Shown here piece by piece: positions 8,250 to 17,227 of a stretch of DNA of 64,000 nucleotides (its first letter is position 1; the number at the start of each line of letters is the position of its first letter). Both the position numbers and the translations under genes were made by a program. The DNA is taken from assembly GCA_028819075.1 (NCBI GenBank), contig JAPPMM010000052.1:62001-126000 (forward strand), read 5' to 3'. The stretch is from Gammaproteobacteria bacterium (GTDB lineage Bacteria > Gemmatimonadota > Gemmatimonadetes > Longimicrobiales > Gaopeijiaceae). The notes under the pieces were generated by a model. That model had not been told where the DNA came from and did no database searches. It was given only the letters and a program-made list of their open reading frames with translations.

Positions 8250-9425
8250 TCAGTTCAGCAGCATCGGCTGCCCCAGCAGCCTGGCCGGGTCGGCCCCCGG
8301 CCTGGGCACGAACTTCTGCACGTGCCCGCCGTTGTAGGAGGCGACGTACAGGTTGCCCTCCTGATCGACCGCCGCCTGGTGGGGCAGCACCAGCCCGCCC
8401 GGCCACGGCGGCCGCCCGATCGCGCCCGCCTCGCCGTACGCTCCCCAGGTGTCCTGCAGCCGCCCGTCGCGGTCGTACTTGAGCAGCCGGTTGAGGGTCG
8501 CGTCCAGCACCCACACGGCATGGCTCTCGTCGATGTAGATGTTCACCGGGTCGAAGATATCGGGCCATTCCTCGATGAACTCGCCGTCCTCGGTAAACAC
8601 CTGAATCCGGCTGTTGCGGCGATCCGCCACATAGACGCGCCGGTCCGCGTCCACCGCGATGCTGTGCAGCAGGTCGAACTCCCCGGGCCCGTCGCCGGGC
8701 GTGCCCCACTCCATCAGGTACTCGCCCTCGGCGCTGAACTTGACCACCCGGGTCTTCCAGTAGCCGTCCGCCACGTAGAAGCTCCCGTCCGGCAGGAAGG
8801 CGATGTCGGCCTGGCGCCCGAACACGTACGGCTCGTCGTTGGCGCGCGCCTCCACCATGGTCGTGGGATAGTTCGCCTGCCCGATCTCCATCACCAGCTC
8901 GCTGCCGTCGTTGGTAAACTTGAAGATCTGCATGCGCCGGTTGTCGATGACCCAGACGTGCCGCTCCGGGTCGTAGGGACTGATGTAGACCGTGTGCGGC
9001 TCGCGCATGATCGAGTCCCACTGGCTCCAGTTCTCGATGATGTTGCCGTTGCGGTCGACCACCACGATGAAGTTGCCGGGGCGCGCCTGCTCGGCCCACG
9101 GGCGGTCGTCGTCGAAGTCCACCGGGAGGTCGCCCCGGGTCACCACGATGATGCGGTCGGGGTTGTCCACCGCCACGCCCGCGACACGTCCCCAGGTCCA
9201 GTCCTCGTCGTGGCTGGCGGCGGCCTTCCACCACCCCTCCACCACCTCGTAGTGGCCGGTGCGGTCGTCGCCCCCCTTCGGGCCGGCGGCGTCATCCGTC
9301 GCGGGCGATGCCTCAGGGACGGGCCCGCAGCCGGTGAGGGCCGCCAGGAGCGCGACCGGTGTCCACCAGTACGGCGAGACGGCCACCCGCGCGCGGTCCC
9401 GGGTCCTCGACGAGTCGATTCTCAT
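8250..9425 (-). CDS. NHL-repeat / 6-bladed beta-propeller lipoprotein
   Basis: 391 residues. An Arg-rich start is followed by a hydrophobic segment and the lipobox LAALTGC near residue 33. Repeated NHL-type blades follow: WGRVAGVAVDNPDRIIVV, LPDGSFYVADGYWKTRVVKFSAEGEYLMEWG, HSIAVDADRRVYVADRRNSRIQVF and VDQEGNLYVASYNGGHVQKF. Related extracellular NHL proteins include peptidyl-alpha-hydroxyglycine lyase-like propellers, but I see no proof of that activity. It is probably an exported binding or scaffold protein. It lies between the symporter genes and the susD gene on the same strand. Confidence 0.82.
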   Translation of the reverse strand: MRIDSSRTRDRARVAVSPYWWTPVALLAALTGCGPVPEASPATDDAAGPKGGDDRTGHYEVVEGWWKAAASHDEDWTWGRVAGVAVDNPDRIIVVTRGDLPVDFDDDRPWAEQARPGNFIVVVDRNGNIIENWSQWDSIMREPHTVYISPYDPERHVWVIDNRRMQIFKFTNDGSELVMEIGQANYPTTMVEARANDEPYVFGRQADIAFLPDGSFYVADGYWKTRVVKFSAEGEYLMEWGTPGDGPGEFDLLHSIAVDADRRVYVADRRNSRIQVFTEDGEFIEEWPDIFDPVNIYIDESHAVWVLDATLNRLLKYDRDGRLQDTWGAYGEAGAIGRPPWPGGLVLPHQAAVDQEGNLYVASYNGGHVQKFVPRPGADPARLLGQPMLLN

Positions 9426-9557
9426 GACGTCCTCCTCAGGGCGGGATGCTTCTTCGGGGCCGAGTCCGCTGACGCGCCGGCAAGGAACGAGCCGACCCCG
9501 GAGCCGGCAAGCCCCGGGGTCGGTGCGTCACAAACCCGCGTCCGGCGTCGAACCAGT

Positions 9558-11036
9558 CTAGAAGCCGACGGGCCGCGTGGCCGGATCGCAGAGCGTTGCA
9601 CGATCGGCGATGGTCGTGTTCTCGTTCAGGTGATACTCGTTGTCGGGCATGAGGAAGCGAACCCCGCCCTGCAGCTGGTGGCCGCCGCGCAGAGTGGCGC
9701 CCACATCCCGCGGGAACCAGAGCAGATCCGGGTTCTGGAGCTTGGTCATGAAGTAGCGGGCCTCGAGGAAGAGTGCCCGGCGCCGCTCCTCGATGATCAT
9801 GTAGCGGATCTCCTCGGCATCGCCCGGATTCGCGTAGGTCACCAGCGGCAGCCCGTCGGCGGCCCGGAGCTCGTTGACCAGGTCGATCGCCCGTTGGCCG
9901 CCCTCGACCTCCGCGCGAATCAGCACCATCTCCTTCCAGTTGACCAGGGGAATGTCGGCGCCCTCCGCGTCGTACCTGGCGTTGACGAAGGACTCCACCC
10001 CGACCCCCTGGATCTCCGCCTCCATGTGCTGCACGCGCGAGTCGGGCACGGCGGCGTCCTCGTCCATCATGCGATGGTCGCCCGCCGTGCGGATCGGAAT
10101 GCCGTCCGCCCGGATCGCCCGCCCGTCGGGCAGGATCCCCAGGTTCAGGTAGCCGGTGAAGGGAATGACATCTGGCCACGGGGCACCGGTCACCGGGTTG
10201 GGCGGTCCCTCCCACCAGTCGATGACGTCGTACAGCTCACCGTAGTGAATGAAGGTGCCGGCGTAGTAGGGCTTGTTGCGGCGCACCGGGTCTCCCGGAT
10301 CCCGGGTGACGTAAGCGACGAACCCCTGTGGCACCTGCTGGGCATCGGCCAGCGCACCCGAGCCGTCGCCGGCCATCCAGCGCGCCTGCGCACGCAGCCC
10401 GTACGCCATGGCCTGGGCGCTCGAGGCGATATCGAAAGGCATCTCGAAGTCTCCGGAACTCCCGATCTCGCCGAGAGCCCGCGTGAGCCGGTCCTCGGCC
10501 ATGCCCAGGGTCTCCGCAGGCGTCATCAGCGGTCCCCCGTCGATGGACACTTCGCACATCGTTGAGCCCATCAGGTTGAAGACGGCCCCCTCGTATAGGG
10601 AAGCGATCGCCAGAAACCGGGCCCGATTGGACACCTGATCGGCAGTCCACTCGTTCTCGAGCTTGTCGTGCAGTCCGGCGGCGAAGCTGCGCGCGGTCAT
10701 GAAGTCGAGGAACCGGAATTGGTAGTTGTACTGGAAGTGTCCGCAGTCGGTGCCGCCGCTGCAGAGATAGACTTCACCGCCGTCCTCGCGGCCGTGAATC
10801 TCCCATACGTAGTCGTTGTAGGTGTTCTGAAAGTGGGTGATGATGGTGTTGACCTGGGTCTGGGCCCCGGCCGGATCCACCAGCGCCTCGTCCGTGAGCT
10901 GGGCGGGCAGGTCGACCTCCAGCACATCGCTGCAGGCGCCGAGCACCGCAAGCGAGAAGCCCGTCACCAGCACGGCGAGCGCTTGCCGCATCCAATGCGC
11001 GGTACGCGCGTATTCAGGAAAGCTGTTCATATGCAT
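9558..11036 (-). CDS. SusD/RagB-family outer-membrane lipoprotein
   Basis: 492 residues. The signal peptide ends in the lipobox AVLGAC near residue 35, followed by SDVLEVDLPAQLTDE, a hallmark start of mature SusD-like proteins in this lineage. TPR-like helices make up the middle (NRARFLAIASLYEGAVFNLMGS). The C-terminal region has the characteristic IRYMIIEERRRALFLEARYFMTKLQ and LPDNEYHLNENT motifs. SusD proteins sit on top of SusC TonB-dependent channels and capture nutrients. It follows the susC gene by about 35 bp on the same strand. GGAGG precedes the ATG at 11036; the ATG at 11030 is an alternative. Confidence 0.88.
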   Translation of the reverse strand: MHMNSFPEYARTAHWMRQALAVLVTGFSLAVLGACSDVLEVDLPAQLTDEALVDPAGAQTQVNTIITHFQNTYNDYVWEIHGREDGGEVYLCSGGTDCGHFQYNYQFRFLDFMTARSFAAGLHDKLENEWTADQVSNRARFLAIASLYEGAVFNLMGSTMCEVSIDGGPLMTPAETLGMAEDRLTRALGEIGSSGDFEMPFDIASSAQAMAYGLRAQARWMAGDGSGALADAQQVPQGFVAYVTRDPGDPVRRNKPYYAGTFIHYGELYDVIDWWEGPPNPVTGAPWPDVIPFTGYLNLGILPDGRAIRADGIPIRTAGDHRMMDEDAAVPDSRVQHMEAEIQGVGVESFVNARYDAEGADIPLVNWKEMVLIRAEVEGGQRAIDLVNELRAADGLPLVTYANPGDAEEIRYMIIEERRRALFLEARYFMTKLQNPDLLWFPRDVGATLRGGHQLQGGVRFLMPDNEYHLNENTTIADRATLCDPATRPVGF

Positions 11037-11070
11037 CTATCCTCCGACGGTATTTCGTTCCCGGACAACA

Positions 11071-14000
11071 TCAGAAGGTGACCCGCATCTCGAGGTGCAT
11101 GCTCGTAAGCGGCGCCATGAGCCTGTGGTTCGCGCTCCCGAAATCGGACGTGCCCATTTCGGGGTCGAGAACCGGGAGACCGGGATTCCCGGCCTGCGTG
11201 CCGAGGAAGTTGCCCACCTCCTTCTGGCGCTGCCAGATGGTCCACAGTTCGCGGCCCGAGAAGGACAGCGACGCGCGATCCGCCCCTATGCGATTGGCCA
11301 TCGCCTGGGTGAAGTTGTAGCGGACCCCGACCTCGCGGAGCTTCCAGAAGTCGGCGTCGAAGTAGCCCCAGGTTGCCTGGGAGCGATACCGGTCACCCGC
11401 GACCCAGACCGGGTCGCACTCGCAGCGGGAGTCGTAGCTGTTGTTGTAGCGGTGCCCCCACTCCTGCGCGCCGTCCAGCCCCACCTTGCCGTAGCCGCCG
11501 TCGGCCAGCAGGTGGATGGAGACGGCGTTGTCGAGGAGGCTGATGCTCGGGTTGACGGAGAACCTGTACGGGAAGAAGGCCGGTCCGGCCATGATGTTGT
11601 ACCCGGCGTCCGCGCAGGGAATCAGGGGTCCCCCGAGGATCACGCCGTATTGATCGGTCGGCCCGGTGCCGGAGGGAACCGTGGCCGGAGTGCCATCCGG
11701 ACCGATGATGACGCCCGCGTCGCACATGGCGCTGACGTTCTCGCCGTAGGCGTTCCGGACCGGACCGTTGGGGTCGAACTGAGCCGACATCACGTAGTAT
11801 CTGGGCTCGGAGTAGTTCGGGTACGGCAGCCCGATCCGGATCTCGCGGGTGCCCGCGAACGATCCCAGGTCCTTGATCCGGTTCATGACGTAGGACCCGT
11901 TCAGTCCCAGGTTGACGGAGATGCCCGACCCCTCGTAGAGCCGGGTGTTGACCGAAGCCTCCCATCCCCAGTTGTCGATGCGGCCCAGATTGCGCTGGGT
12001 GACTCCGCCGAAGCCAAGGCTGGGCGGAAGGGCCACGGCCAGGAGCGCATCCTCGTTCTTCTGGTCGAAGTAGGTGAACTCGGCGGATACCCGGTCGTCC
12101 AGCAGCGCGACGTCGAACCCGACCTCGAGCTCCGTGCTGCGTTCGGGACCCACGGCCGGGTTGCCCGGATTCGACGGATCGAGAGCCGTCGTTCCGCCGG
12201 CCCCGGGGATGACGCTGTACTGGTTGGTTCCGGCAAAGGCGTCCGGCTGCCGGCCGGCCTGGCCCCACGCGCCCCGCAGGCGGAACGAGTTGACCATGTC
12301 GAAGTTCCAGAAGCTCTCTTCGGACATGACCCAGGTGGCCGAGACCTTGGGATAGGTCTCGGGCTCGAGCTCGGCGCCGAACGCCGAGTTGTCGTCGAAG
12401 CGCACCGCGCCGGTAAGGAACAGCCGGTCGTTGTAGCTGAACTCCTCCTGCACGTAGAAGCCGATGGACTTGTTCTCGATGTAGTCGAAGTTGAGATCGG
12501 CGCTCGCAGGCGGAGTCTGGTTGACGGTGCGCGAGAAGGGAGACGCGAATCCCCGTCCGGTGGTGCCGAGCATGGAGAGGCGCTCGAAGTAGTACTGCGC
12601 ACCCACGGAGGTCGCGGTTCCCCAGGAGTCGGTCAGCGGCACCCGGGCGGTGGCGGACCAGTCCGCCGTGAAGTTGGTGGTGACCGGCCGCTCAAGAACG
12701 ACCAGCCCGGAGGCGGTCTCCTCGTACACCGGCGACAGCTGCACCTCGAGGGGCCAGAGCACGTTGTTCTCGTCCCAGCCCTTGTCCAGGCCGACCACGA
12801 CCCGCGACGAGAGCCAGTCGCCGGTGGTGAAGTTGAGCGTGCCGCTTCCGGTGAAGCGGCTGAACTCGCGCGTCGCCTCGAGCTTGGCCACGTCCGAGGG
12901 GAGGTGCTCCTGGAACCCCATCAGCCGCGCGCATGCGTTGCGCCCGTTGATGCGCGGATAGCAGAAGCCGTTGCCCCACGCCAGGTCCTCCCAGATGCCG
13001 CCGTCCCCGTCCGCGGGCGACAGGAACCTCGTCTTGCCGTCCACATATCCGGTGGAGACGTCGAGCGAAAAGTTCTCGGAGAAGACGACGCCGACGTTGG
13101 CGCGCAGGCGCAACGCCTTGTTCCAGTTGTAGTAGGTGATTCCTTCGTCGTTGTCGTAGTTCCCGGAGAGGAAGTAGCGGTAGTTCTGGGTGCCGCCGCG
13201 CACACCCAGGTTGTAGCTCTGGCTGAGACCTCTCTGGAACAGCTCGTCCTGCGGCCACGGGAAGGCTCCCTGGTCGATCAGGACGTTCGACTCCTCGTAG
13301 GCGTTGTAGGGCACCAGCCCGTCGCCCTCGCGGCAGGGCGGGTCGAAGCTGTTCTGGCACGTCCACTTGGTGCCGATGCGCGCCGCCGGATTGCGCAGGT
13401 AGTTGGTGCCCATGCGCACCGAGGCGTCGAACTGCGCCTCGCCCTCGGCGCCGCGCTTGGTGATGATCTGAATCACCCCGGCGGACGCTTCGGTGCCGTA
13501 CAGCGTGGCGGCCGCGGGTCCCTTGATGATCTCGATGCTCTCGATGTCCTGGGGATTGAAGTCGTTGAGAACGTTGACCTCCCGCTCGTTGCCCAGATCG
13601 GGTCCGGCCTGCGAGTTGTTGTTCACGCGCACGCCGTCGACGTAGATGAGGGGATTGGAGCCCAGATTGAAGCTCCCGGTGCCCCGGACCTCGATCGCCG
13701 ACCCGGTCCCGACGTTCCCGCCGGCCCTGGCGAACTGCACGCCGGGGGTCCGGGCGGTCAGCAGGTCCTGCATGTTGAGCACCGCCACCTCCTGGGTGAC
13801 CTGCGCAGCCTCCAGCGTGGCCACCGCGTTGCCGATCGCGCGCCGCTGGGTACCGCCGGGCGTCCCCGTCACGATGATCTCGTCGAGCCCGAGCGCCTCC
13901 TCGGTGAGCTGGAAGTCCAGCAGCGTGGTCTCGTCGGCCGTGACTGTCACCTCGATGGTCGAGGACGTATAGCCGATGCGCTGGGCTGTGACCGAGTGGG

Positions 14001-14217
14001 TGCCGGCGGGCACGCCCGCCAGGAGATAGCGCCCGTTCTGCTGCGTGAGGGCGCCGATGCTGGGTTCGGCGATGAAGACCTGGACCGCGGCCAGGGGCTC
14101 GCCGGTCTGCCGGTCGGTTACCGTTCCCGTCAGGGTCGCCTGCTGCGCCTGCACGCCCGGCACAAGCACGAGGAAGGCCGCCGCGGGCAGGGAAAGAAGA
14201 CAAAGTCGTCGAAGCAT
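11071..14217 (-). CDS. SusC/RagA-family TonB-linked outer-membrane receptor
   Basis: TonB-dependent active transporter. From the ATG at 14217 (GGAGGAGCC directly upstream) it has a signal peptide ending GVQAQ. A CarboxypepD_reg-like domain follows (about residues 25-105, with TGTVTDRQTGEPLAAVQVF), then the SusC signature LDEIIVTGT. The plug domain (about 130-245) contains NPLIYVDGVRVNN and IESIEIIKGPAAATLYGTEA, and a 22-strand-type barrel runs to the end, closing with MHLEMRVTF. Starting at 14295 would add 26 non-signal residues, so 14217 is preferred. It pairs with the downstream SusD; the nutrient is not evident. Confidence 0.92.
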   Translation of the reverse strand: MLRRLCLLSLPAAAFLVLVPGVQAQQATLTGTVTDRQTGEPLAAVQVFIAEPSIGALTQQNGRYLLAGVPAGTHSVTAQRIGYTSSTIEVTVTADETTLLDFQLTEEALGLDEIIVTGTPGGTQRRAIGNAVATLEAAQVTQEVAVLNMQDLLTARTPGVQFARAGGNVGTGSAIEVRGTGSFNLGSNPLIYVDGVRVNNNSQAGPDLGNEREVNVLNDFNPQDIESIEIIKGPAAATLYGTEASAGVIQIITKRGAEGEAQFDASVRMGTNYLRNPAARIGTKWTCQNSFDPPCREGDGLVPYNAYEESNVLIDQGAFPWPQDELFQRGLSQSYNLGVRGGTQNYRYFLSGNYDNDEGITYYNWNKALRLRANVGVVFSENFSLDVSTGYVDGKTRFLSPADGDGGIWEDLAWGNGFCYPRINGRNACARLMGFQEHLPSDVAKLEATREFSRFTGSGTLNFTTGDWLSSRVVVGLDKGWDENNVLWPLEVQLSPVYEETASGLVVLERPVTTNFTADWSATARVPLTDSWGTATSVGAQYYFERLSMLGTTGRGFASPFSRTVNQTPPASADLNFDYIENKSIGFYVQEEFSYNDRLFLTGAVRFDDNSAFGAELEPETYPKVSATWVMSEESFWNFDMVNSFRLRGAWGQAGRQPDAFAGTNQYSVIPGAGGTTALDPSNPGNPAVGPERSTELEVGFDVALLDDRVSAEFTYFDQKNEDALLAVALPPSLGFGGVTQRNLGRIDNWGWEASVNTRLYEGSGISVNLGLNGSYVMNRIKDLGSFAGTREIRIGLPYPNYSEPRYYVMSAQFDPNGPVRNAYGENVSAMCDAGVIIGPDGTPATVPSGTGPTDQYGVILGGPLIPCADAGYNIMAGPAFFPYRFSVNPSISLLDNAVSIHLLADGGYGKVGLDGAQEWGHRYNNSYDSRCECDPVWVAGDRYRSQATWGYFDADFWKLREVGVRYNFTQAMANRIGADRASLSFSGRELWTIWQRQKEVGNFLGTQAGNPGLPVLDPEMGTSDFGSANHRLMAPLTSMHLEMRVTF

Positions 14218-14438
14218 GGCTCCTCCAGGGTGAGGGATGGTTGGGGCGCCACGGCGAGATGGGACCCGGGGCGGCGCCAGGCGGGGACGGAGCAAAAGGA
14301 GAGCACTCCGGGAGGTGGGTCACACGGGACACGCTGCGGGCGAACGGAAGGCAGCGCTTACCAGCCCCGGCGACGCCGGCAGCGGAATTCCTCCGGCAGT
14401 CCGCGAATCTCGATCGGGAAAGCTGATCGCCCGCTTGA

Positions 14439-14467
14439 CTGATACGGGGCGGGGTTCCGCGTGTCAA
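14439..14467 (-). promoter_or_regulatory. candidate sigma70-type promoter of the susC/susD unit
   Basis: Minus-strand TTGACA (complement of 14462-14467), a 17-base spacer and TATCAG (complement of 14439-14444) lie about 220 bases upstream of the susC start. The 305-bp gap 14218-14522 between the plug gene and susC holds no reading frame I support. A long 5' leader is therefore implied. Confidence 0.5.
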
Positions 14468-14522
14468 ACGGCGCGGTAGTACGGGGTTACGCTCGGCGGT
14501 CCGGCCAATCCCGCGCGCGAAC

Positions 14523-15233
14523 TCAGCCCGGACCCGATCGAGTCTCGATATGGATGGAGCCGTCCGCGGATCCCTGAAGGAATGCCGAGGCCGCCCCGCG
14601 CAGCACCCGGATGTTGCGTACATCGCGCGCCGGAATCTGGCTCAGCACCTCCATGGCGGGGCCGAAGGTTCCGATCCGGACCCCGTCGAGGAACACCGCC
14701 GGTTCGCCGCCGAGCCCGAAGGTCCCGGTCCCGCGCAGGCGCACCGGGTTCGTGTTCAGGCCCAGATTCCCGGAGTTCGGGTTCATGTCCAGGACCTTGC
14801 GGGCCACGAGTTCGGCGGCGGTCCTGGCTTCGCCCGTGGCGGCCGGCGGGGTCGCGAGCTCTCCCAGGATGACATCGGTCCTGGGCATCATGACCTGCAT
14901 GTAGAGCACGACGTCGCGCGCCACCTCCACCTGCTCCACCACCACCGGGTATCCCGGCGCCTCGATGCGCACGGCCAGGGCGCCGAGCGGCACGCCCTCG
15001 AACGAGAAGGTGCCGTCCCCGCCGGTAACCGCCTCAAGCCCGGTGCCGACCACCGTCACCCTGGCCGAGTCGATGAGAGACAGCGTGGCCTGATCTGCGA
15101 CAACGCCGTGGAGCGGTCTCTGGGCCAGGACCGACGCCGGCCCGAGGACGACGGCGGGGATGAGGGCCAGAAGGCCGACCCTCGCGCGCACGGCGGACAG
15201 GAACTCGCTTGGCAGGCCGGAAAGCAGATTCAT
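14523..15233 (-). CDS. barrel-less CarboxypepD_reg plus TonB plug protein
   Basis: 236 residues, beginning with a signal peptide (hydrophobic core LLALIPAVVLGPASVLAQ). A carboxypeptidase-regulatory-like beta-sandwich comes next (RPLHGVVADQATLSLIDSA to about residue 115), then a TonB-receptor plug domain with PVRLRGTGTFGLGGEPAVFLDGVRIG and DVRNIRVLRGAASAFLQGSADGSIHIET. The protein ends right after the plug: no barrel strands and no room for them before the stop. It is therefore a free-standing periplasmic plug-like protein, not a truncated reading of the next gene, because it has its own stop and 305 bp follow. It lies upstream of a SusC/SusD pair. A second, divergent example occurs at 34673-35479. 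Confidence 0.8.
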   Translation of the reverse strand: MNLLSGLPSEFLSAVRARVGLLALIPAVVLGPASVLAQRPLHGVVADQATLSLIDSARVTVVGTGLEAVTGGDGTFSFEGVPLGALAVRIEAPGYPVVVEQVEVARDVVLYMQVMMPRTDVILGELATPPAATGEARTAAELVARKVLDMNPNSGNLGLNTNPVRLRGTGTFGLGGEPAVFLDGVRIGTFGPAMEVLSQIPARDVRNIRVLRGAASAFLQGSADGSIHIETRSGPG

Positions 15234-15380
15234 CGGACCTCCATCGGTCCAGGTGGCCTATCACTACAGGTGAGTATACGCGCATCGGGAGGTTCACGCC
15301 CGGTGCCGGGCCCCGAGGTGAGACGGGCCGTGGGCTGGTGACCCCGCGGCCGCAGGGAACGAAAGGAGTTGGGTACGCCG

Positions 15381-15797
15381 ATGCCGCGAGGCGCCCGCAA
15401 CATGTGGTCTCCGCCGGCAAACCGGCTGAGCTTGCTACCGGTGACGTTGCTGGTGGCCGCGCTGGCCGCCTGCACTTCGACGCGGGGTGAGCCGCGGCCT
15501 CCCGGCCGTGTCGAGGGAATCTCCCTGGAGGTCAACAACCAGAGCCGCAACGCCGTGACCATCTACGTGTGGAGCGACACCTACCAGAACCGCCTGGGGA
15601 TGGTCGAGGCGCTCAACCGCGACACCTTCAACTTCCGATGGAACCTGGCAGGGCGCGTGTACTTCCTCATGGACTTTCTCGCCCAGGGATGCGTGCTCTC
15701 GGAGCCCATCGACGTCATCGACGGAGACGAGCTCATTCTCACCGTCCAGCCCATCGACCACCGGCGCGCCTCCCGCGCGGCCTGCAGCAGGCCGTAG
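15381..15797 (+). CDS. small lipoprotein, beta-rich, function unknown
   Basis: About 138 residues. The signal peptide ends in a lipobox (VAALAAC near residue 31), followed by a short linker. A beta-sandwich-like domain follows with ISLEVNNQSRNAVTIYVWSDTYQNRLGMVEALNRDTFNF and a terminal GDELILTVQPID. Proteins with this pattern recur in related genomes as uncharacterised lipoproteins; I assign no function. The ATG at 15381 follows GAAAGGAG by 12 bases. TTG at 15369 lies directly next to that site and is less likely. It converges on the TPR gene. Confidence 0.65.
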   Translation: MPRGARNMWSPPANRLSLLPVTLLVAALAACTSTRGEPRPPGRVEGISLEVNNQSRNAVTIYVWSDTYQNRLGMVEALNRDTFNFRWNLAGRVYFLMDFLAQGCVLSEPIDVIDGDELILTVQPIDHRRASRAACSRP

Positions 15798-15841
15798 ATC
15801 GCCGGTCCGGACGGCGTGAGCCGCCGCCGCGCGATGCGTCT

Positions 15842-17227
15842 CTACGGCGTACCCGCCCCTACGAGCTCGTACCGATAGCCTAGCGCGCGACCCTCGATGG
15901 AGACCCGGAAGTCCGCGCTGGCGCCCGGCGCCGGAGCGGCGGCCTCCAGGAACCTCTCTCCCAGCACTCCGGCGTTGTCGTAGAAGACGAAACGCAGCCT
16001 TAGCGGCGCGCCCTCCGGCAGCGCGTTCCCCACGATGCGTCCCTGAACCAGCGTCCCCTCGTCGGTCACGCGCAGCCTCAGGCCGTCGAGGTGGACGGGC
16101 AGGCCGTCGGAACGCGCCACCCCGGCGCGCGCGCCGGCTTCGTCTCCGGTCTCCAGCCGGGCCCGCGCCGTGATGAGATGCGCCGCCTCGCTCAGCGGAT
16201 CGACCGCCAGCAGCCGGTCGCCGGCGTCGGCGAGCGCCGCCCACGCCTCGTCCGCGAACAGCGCGTTGGCGTAATTGAACCACGCGTCCCGCGAGTCGGG
16301 CTGCCTTTCCGTGAGGAGCTCGAACGCGCGGGCGGCCTGCTCGTAGCGCGATGAGCGAAAGAGCGTGATCCCCAGGTTGAACAGGTCGGCCGCGGCCAGC
16401 GACTCGTCGGTGAGGAGCGAAGCGTAGAGTTCGGCGGCTTCGTCCACGCGCCCGAGTTCCACCAGCGTCCTCGCGAGATCGCTGCGCACCCGGATGCTCC
16501 CGGGATCCCGGGCAAGCTGCTCCCGGAGCAGCGGTTCGACGTCGGCGAAGCGGCCGGTGGCGAGGAGGAGCTGCACCAGCCGACTCTCGGTGTCGGCGCG
16601 GAGTTCGGCGCGCAAGCGCAACTCGTCCTCCTCGAGCACGCGGGTCGCAGGACGTCTCTCCAGGCCGCGCAGCGCATCCTGATACACGCGGATGGCTTCG
16701 TCCCCGCGCTCCAGCTCCACCAGCAGGCTGGCCAGGTTTCGATGCGCCGCGGGCTGCAGGTCGTAGATCTCCGTGGCCCGGAGCCAGTGCTGGGCAGCCG
16801 CATCCGTCTCGCCCCTCGCGTAGGCCTCCAGGCCCGCGTTGAAGGCCCTGGCCCAGGCGGCCTCGCGCTCCGGCTCGATTTCCAGTTCGTACGCGGGATA
16901 GATGCGTTCGGCCTCCACGAACCAGCGGTCGGCGTCGCGGTATTCCCCGAGCCTGGTCCCCGCTACGCCGGCGAGGAAGTAGTGGATGGAGTTGCCCGGA
17001 TCGGCTTCGATGCCCTCCAGTGCCTGCGCGAGCGCGGCCTCCTCCTCCCCGTTGATGTTGAGGTAGAGGGTCGCGGTCTGGGAAAACCGGGTCTCGGCGG
17101 GCGGTACTCCCGGAGGGTAGACGATCCCGGTGGCCGACCGTAACGGACCCGAGGGCCCCCGGCCGACGGCGCACCCCAGGAACAGCATCCCCGCCAGCAG
17201 GGCACCAGCCGCGGGGCTCGGTCGCAT
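15842..17227 (-). CDS. tetratricopeptide-repeat lipoprotein
   Basis: 461 residues. The lipobox near residue 19 is GMLFLGC. Most of the chain is TPR helices: SIHYFLAGVAGTRLGEYRDADRWFVEAERIYP, AQHWLRATEIYDLQPAAHRNLASLLVELERGDEAI and DLFNLGITLFRSSRYEQAARAFELL. The last 90 residues form a beta domain (VQGRIVGNALPEGAPLRLRFVFYDNAGVLGE). Its ATG at 17227 shares a base with the stop of the upstream TonB-like gene (TGATG), so translation is coupled. Probably a periplasmic scaffold working with that TonB-like protein. Confidence 0.82.
   Translation of the reverse strand: MRPSPAAGALLAGMLFLGCAVGRGPSGPLRSATGIVYPPGVPPAETRFSQTATLYLNINGEEEAALAQALEGIEADPGNSIHYFLAGVAGTRLGEYRDADRWFVEAERIYPAYELEIEPEREAAWARAFNAGLEAYARGETDAAAQHWLRATEIYDLQPAAHRNLASLLVELERGDEAIRVYQDALRGLERRPATRVLEEDELRLRAELRADTESRLVQLLLATGRFADVEPLLREQLARDPGSIRVRSDLARTLVELGRVDEAAELYASLLTDESLAAADLFNLGITLFRSSRYEQAARAFELLTERQPDSRDAWFNYANALFADEAWAALADAGDRLLAVDPLSEAAHLITARARLETGDEAGARAGVARSDGLPVHLDGLRLRVTDEGTLVQGRIVGNALPEGAPLRLRFVFYDNAGVLGERFLEAAAPAPGASADFRVSIEGRALGYRYELVGAGTP

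Noticed and set aside
10837..14442. Very long plus-strand open frame (1201 codons) opposite susC
   Set aside because: Antisense shadow of a high-GC gene; no domain, no signal, no ribosome site, and the minus strand encodes an unambiguous SusC.
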